Shown here in pieces: positions 8,301-8,926 of a DNA stretch of 8,926 bases (the first letter of the stretch is position 1; each line of letters opens with the position of its first letter). The translations under genes were made by a program, and so were the position numbers. Origin of the DNA: a bacterium (GTDB lineage Bacteria; Oederibacteriota; PGYV01; DSBP01); NCBI GenBank assembly GCA_011049465.1, contig DSBP01000250.1, positions 1 to 8,926 on the forward strand, given 5' to 3'. The notes under the pieces are model-generated. The model did no database searches. It was not told the DNA's origin and was given only the letters and a program-made list of their open reading frames with translations.

Positions 8301-8926
8301 CCGGTAATCAAAAGCCCACGTGAATGCAAGTCAATAAAAATGGATTATAGTGGATTGAAACATAGGATATTTATTTGTGAAAGAGAAAAAAAAGAATTAA
8401 AAAAAACCAATGCCTGGCAATACATAAATTGGGGAGAAAAGCAGAAGTATAATAGTCGGCCAAGCAGTGCGAGCAGGGCATGCTGGTGGTCTATTAAAAA
8501 CAGGGATTTTTGCACAGGTGTTTTTCCTTGTGGGATAGGTGATAGTTACAAGGTTTACTTAAATAACAAGGTTTTAGTCGACAAAAGGCTTTATGAGATA
8601 TATACAAAAGAAAAAGATATCGTGTTTTTGTTAAATGCGACAATATCTCTTTTATTTCTTGAAATAGGAGCAAGAACAGGCCTTGGAGATGGTTTGATGG
8701 ATTTGACCGTATATGAAGTGCAGGATGTTTTTATTTTGCCGCTTGAAAAACTTAAAATTGACAAGAAAATGCTTTCACGCCCAATCATGTCTGTTTTTGA
8801 AGAATGCGGTATTGATAAGGAAAAAGAGATCAGCGGACAGAAACCGAAACCAATGCCTGACCGCAAAGAACTTGATGATATTGTCTTTGATGCGCTTGGG
8901 CTGACGGGAGAGGAGCGGGATGAGGT
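5331..8926 (+). CDS. Eco57I-like adenine-N6 DNA methyltransferase with TaqI-like target recognition domain (3' end cut by window)
   Basis: The frame stays open from the ATG at 5331 to the window edge, giving 1198 complete codons. An N-terminal domain (about 1-200) contains VIDILVVRLGKESS (75-88) and a WRFSLIS segment. Its position suggests a nuclease-derived domain, but no clean E-x-K is visible. LNGGLF and GIFYTP (385-390) precede the catalytic domain. SAM-binding motif I is DPACGSG (452-458), the acidic motif II is in LYGVD (D501), and catalytic motif IV is NPPY (702-705), which indicates N6-adenine methylation. A charged coiled-coil-like insert (about 565-678) separates motifs I-III from NPPY. 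From about 930 to 1140 there is a target recognition domain of the TaqI C-terminal type, opening with GDIAEVRRGFTTGVNEFFYL and closing with NATISLLFLE and LGDGLMDLTVYEV. The last visible residues, ALGLTGEERDE, match the usual family ending, so probably only about 10-30 residues are missing. It likely protects host DNA and sets the sequence specificity for the upstream PLD-helicase. Whether it also cuts, as in type IIG enzymes, is open. Confidence 0.88.
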   Translation, partial: MNKEQAQKLIQDTFEQPYDEGRFLYFCKELLNNLDTAKRFDKPLAGAYIKEAFRGYIQNYKRIGQYITPAPEEKVIDILVVRLGKESSLERARTMQRNFIADYLKARGFKHAALVAFYTDNPSDWRFSLISMNYRFDTAEKGKLTVKEELTPARRYSFLVGENEPNYTAKKQLLPILENNENNPALKGLEEAFSVERVTEEFFKDYQRIFFKIRNYAHKNGLDIKYAHEFSQQFLTRLMFIYFVDKKGWLRDTPKFMRWYYEAYKKTGEKDRFYDKWLKVLFFEAFNKRFGKNGYMPDDVNVFLRNAPYLNGGLFKRNRIDESFKGVISDRIIEDMLGFLNTYNFTIKEDMPLDLEVAVDPQMIGYVYESLANVAEEIYERQDLGIFYTPKVEVDFMCRRSLAEYLVGKTGLEKGYIYKYIFEPDKKEMIKKMDEETAERLKNALDEVAVVDPACGSGVFLVGMLNIIVELIRPLLLKLGRDMTDYQLKRSIIARSLYGVDVMPWAVHSAELRLWLALMIESDLQRGDLQLTPLLPNLNLKLRVGDSLVEEIGGVCLNLRNMQMSPALKKKLTGLKREKEKFYHNDPTAEFKTEEAVIQEEIRIFDKLIAEQIEGLNNELKKTGTDKGEQVKLFETGSEQEELFSKEELKKNIEEKKQRIKQKIKSYSEIKTALKENKPFIWEIDFAEIFGEKGGFDIVIGNPPYVRQEKIAPPNKLLREVTAADKKEYKEKLLVSVKNHYPHLKGIDKKSDLYVYFYFHGLSLLNKTGIFCFITSNSWLDVGYGAELQEFLLKNVPVLAIYDNQAKRSFAHADVNTVISLFGAPEKTRKGAETAALENTAKFVMFKKPFEEVINRENLLMIDDAVEVANTEFFRVFPKKQSDLLAEGWEFPEDGDEEVKKGFGFNIGKYTGNKWGGKYLRAPDIYFKILEKGKGKLVRLGDIAEVRRGFTTGVNEFFYLEPTGRKAKKGCLHVKNSAGWEGEIEEEFLKPVIKSPRECKSIKMDYSGLKHRIFICEREKKELKKTNAWQYINWGEKQKYNSRPSSASRACWWSIKNRDFCTGVFPCGIGDSYKVYLNNKVLVDKRLYEIYTKEKDIVFLLNATISLLFLEIGARTGLGDGLMDLTVYEVQDVFILPLEKLKIDKKMLSRPIMSVFEECGIDKEKEISGQKPKPMPDRKELDDIVFDALGLTGEERDE

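Noticed and set aside
8241..8531. Six cysteines in the target recognition domain as a possible zinc site
   Set aside because: C971, C999, C1016, C1051, C1061 and C1067 are widely and irregularly spaced with no CxxC pair, so a zinc finger is not supported.
8713..8904. Plus-strand 63-codon frame near the window end
   Set aside because: It overlaps the methyltransferase in another frame, has no ribosome site that I can see and no recognisable content.
2103..8926. Assignment as a DISARM or BREX locus
   Set aside because: The parts overlap with DISARM, but no DrmA or DrmB and no BrxC, PglZ or BrxL-like gene is present in the window. The name would overstate the evidence.

Overview
The window is bacterial chromosomal DNA with four plus-strand genes packed tightly and no RNA genes, insertion sequences or CRISPR arrays that I can see. 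ATA isoleucine and AGG arginine codons are frequent, GC is intermediate, and the first gene is a cobalamin-type radical SAM enzyme. This fits an uncultured anaerobic bacterium (something like Nitrospirota, Omnitrophota or Desulfobacterota), but the lineage is a low-confidence guess.

Left part (1-1942): a B12-binding-type radical SAM protein is followed 6 bases later by a small pyridoxamine-phosphate-oxidase-like split-barrel flavoprotein. They look like one transcription unit of housekeeping or secondary-metabolism type. Hand-counted sample rows here average about 54% GC.

Middle (1943-2102): a 160-base AT-rich spacer carries a near-consensus sigma-70 promoter (TTGAAA, 17 bases, TATAAT) and an imperfect direct repeat of about 20 bases. 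The second repeat copy overlaps the -10 box. I see no convincing terminator.

Right part (2103-8926): a two-gene cassette at lower GC (about 43% in sampled rows). The first gene encodes a 1062-residue protein with an N-terminal phospholipase-D-type nuclease domain fused to a Snf2/HepA-like superfamily 2 helicase or translocase. The second gene starts 39 bases downstream at 5331 and stays open to the window edge (1198 codons). It encodes an Eco57I-like adenine-N6 DNA methyltransferase with an N-terminal domain of uncertain, possibly nuclease-derived, function, a coiled-coil insert and a C-terminal TaqI-like target recognition domain. Its visible C-terminus resembles the family's usual end, so only a few residues are probably missing.

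Taken together the cassette reads as an ATP-dependent restriction-modification or phage-defence system. The second protein would recognise and methylate host DNA. The first would translocate on unmodified DNA and cut it with its PLD domain. The architecture resembles a two-polypeptide counterpart of single-chain type ISP enzymes, or a minimal relative of DISARM (methyltransferase, Snf2 helicase and PLD protein). This role is inferred from domains and context only. The target recognition domain has a sharp GC drop and two A8 tracts, which suggests specificity exchange or phase variation.
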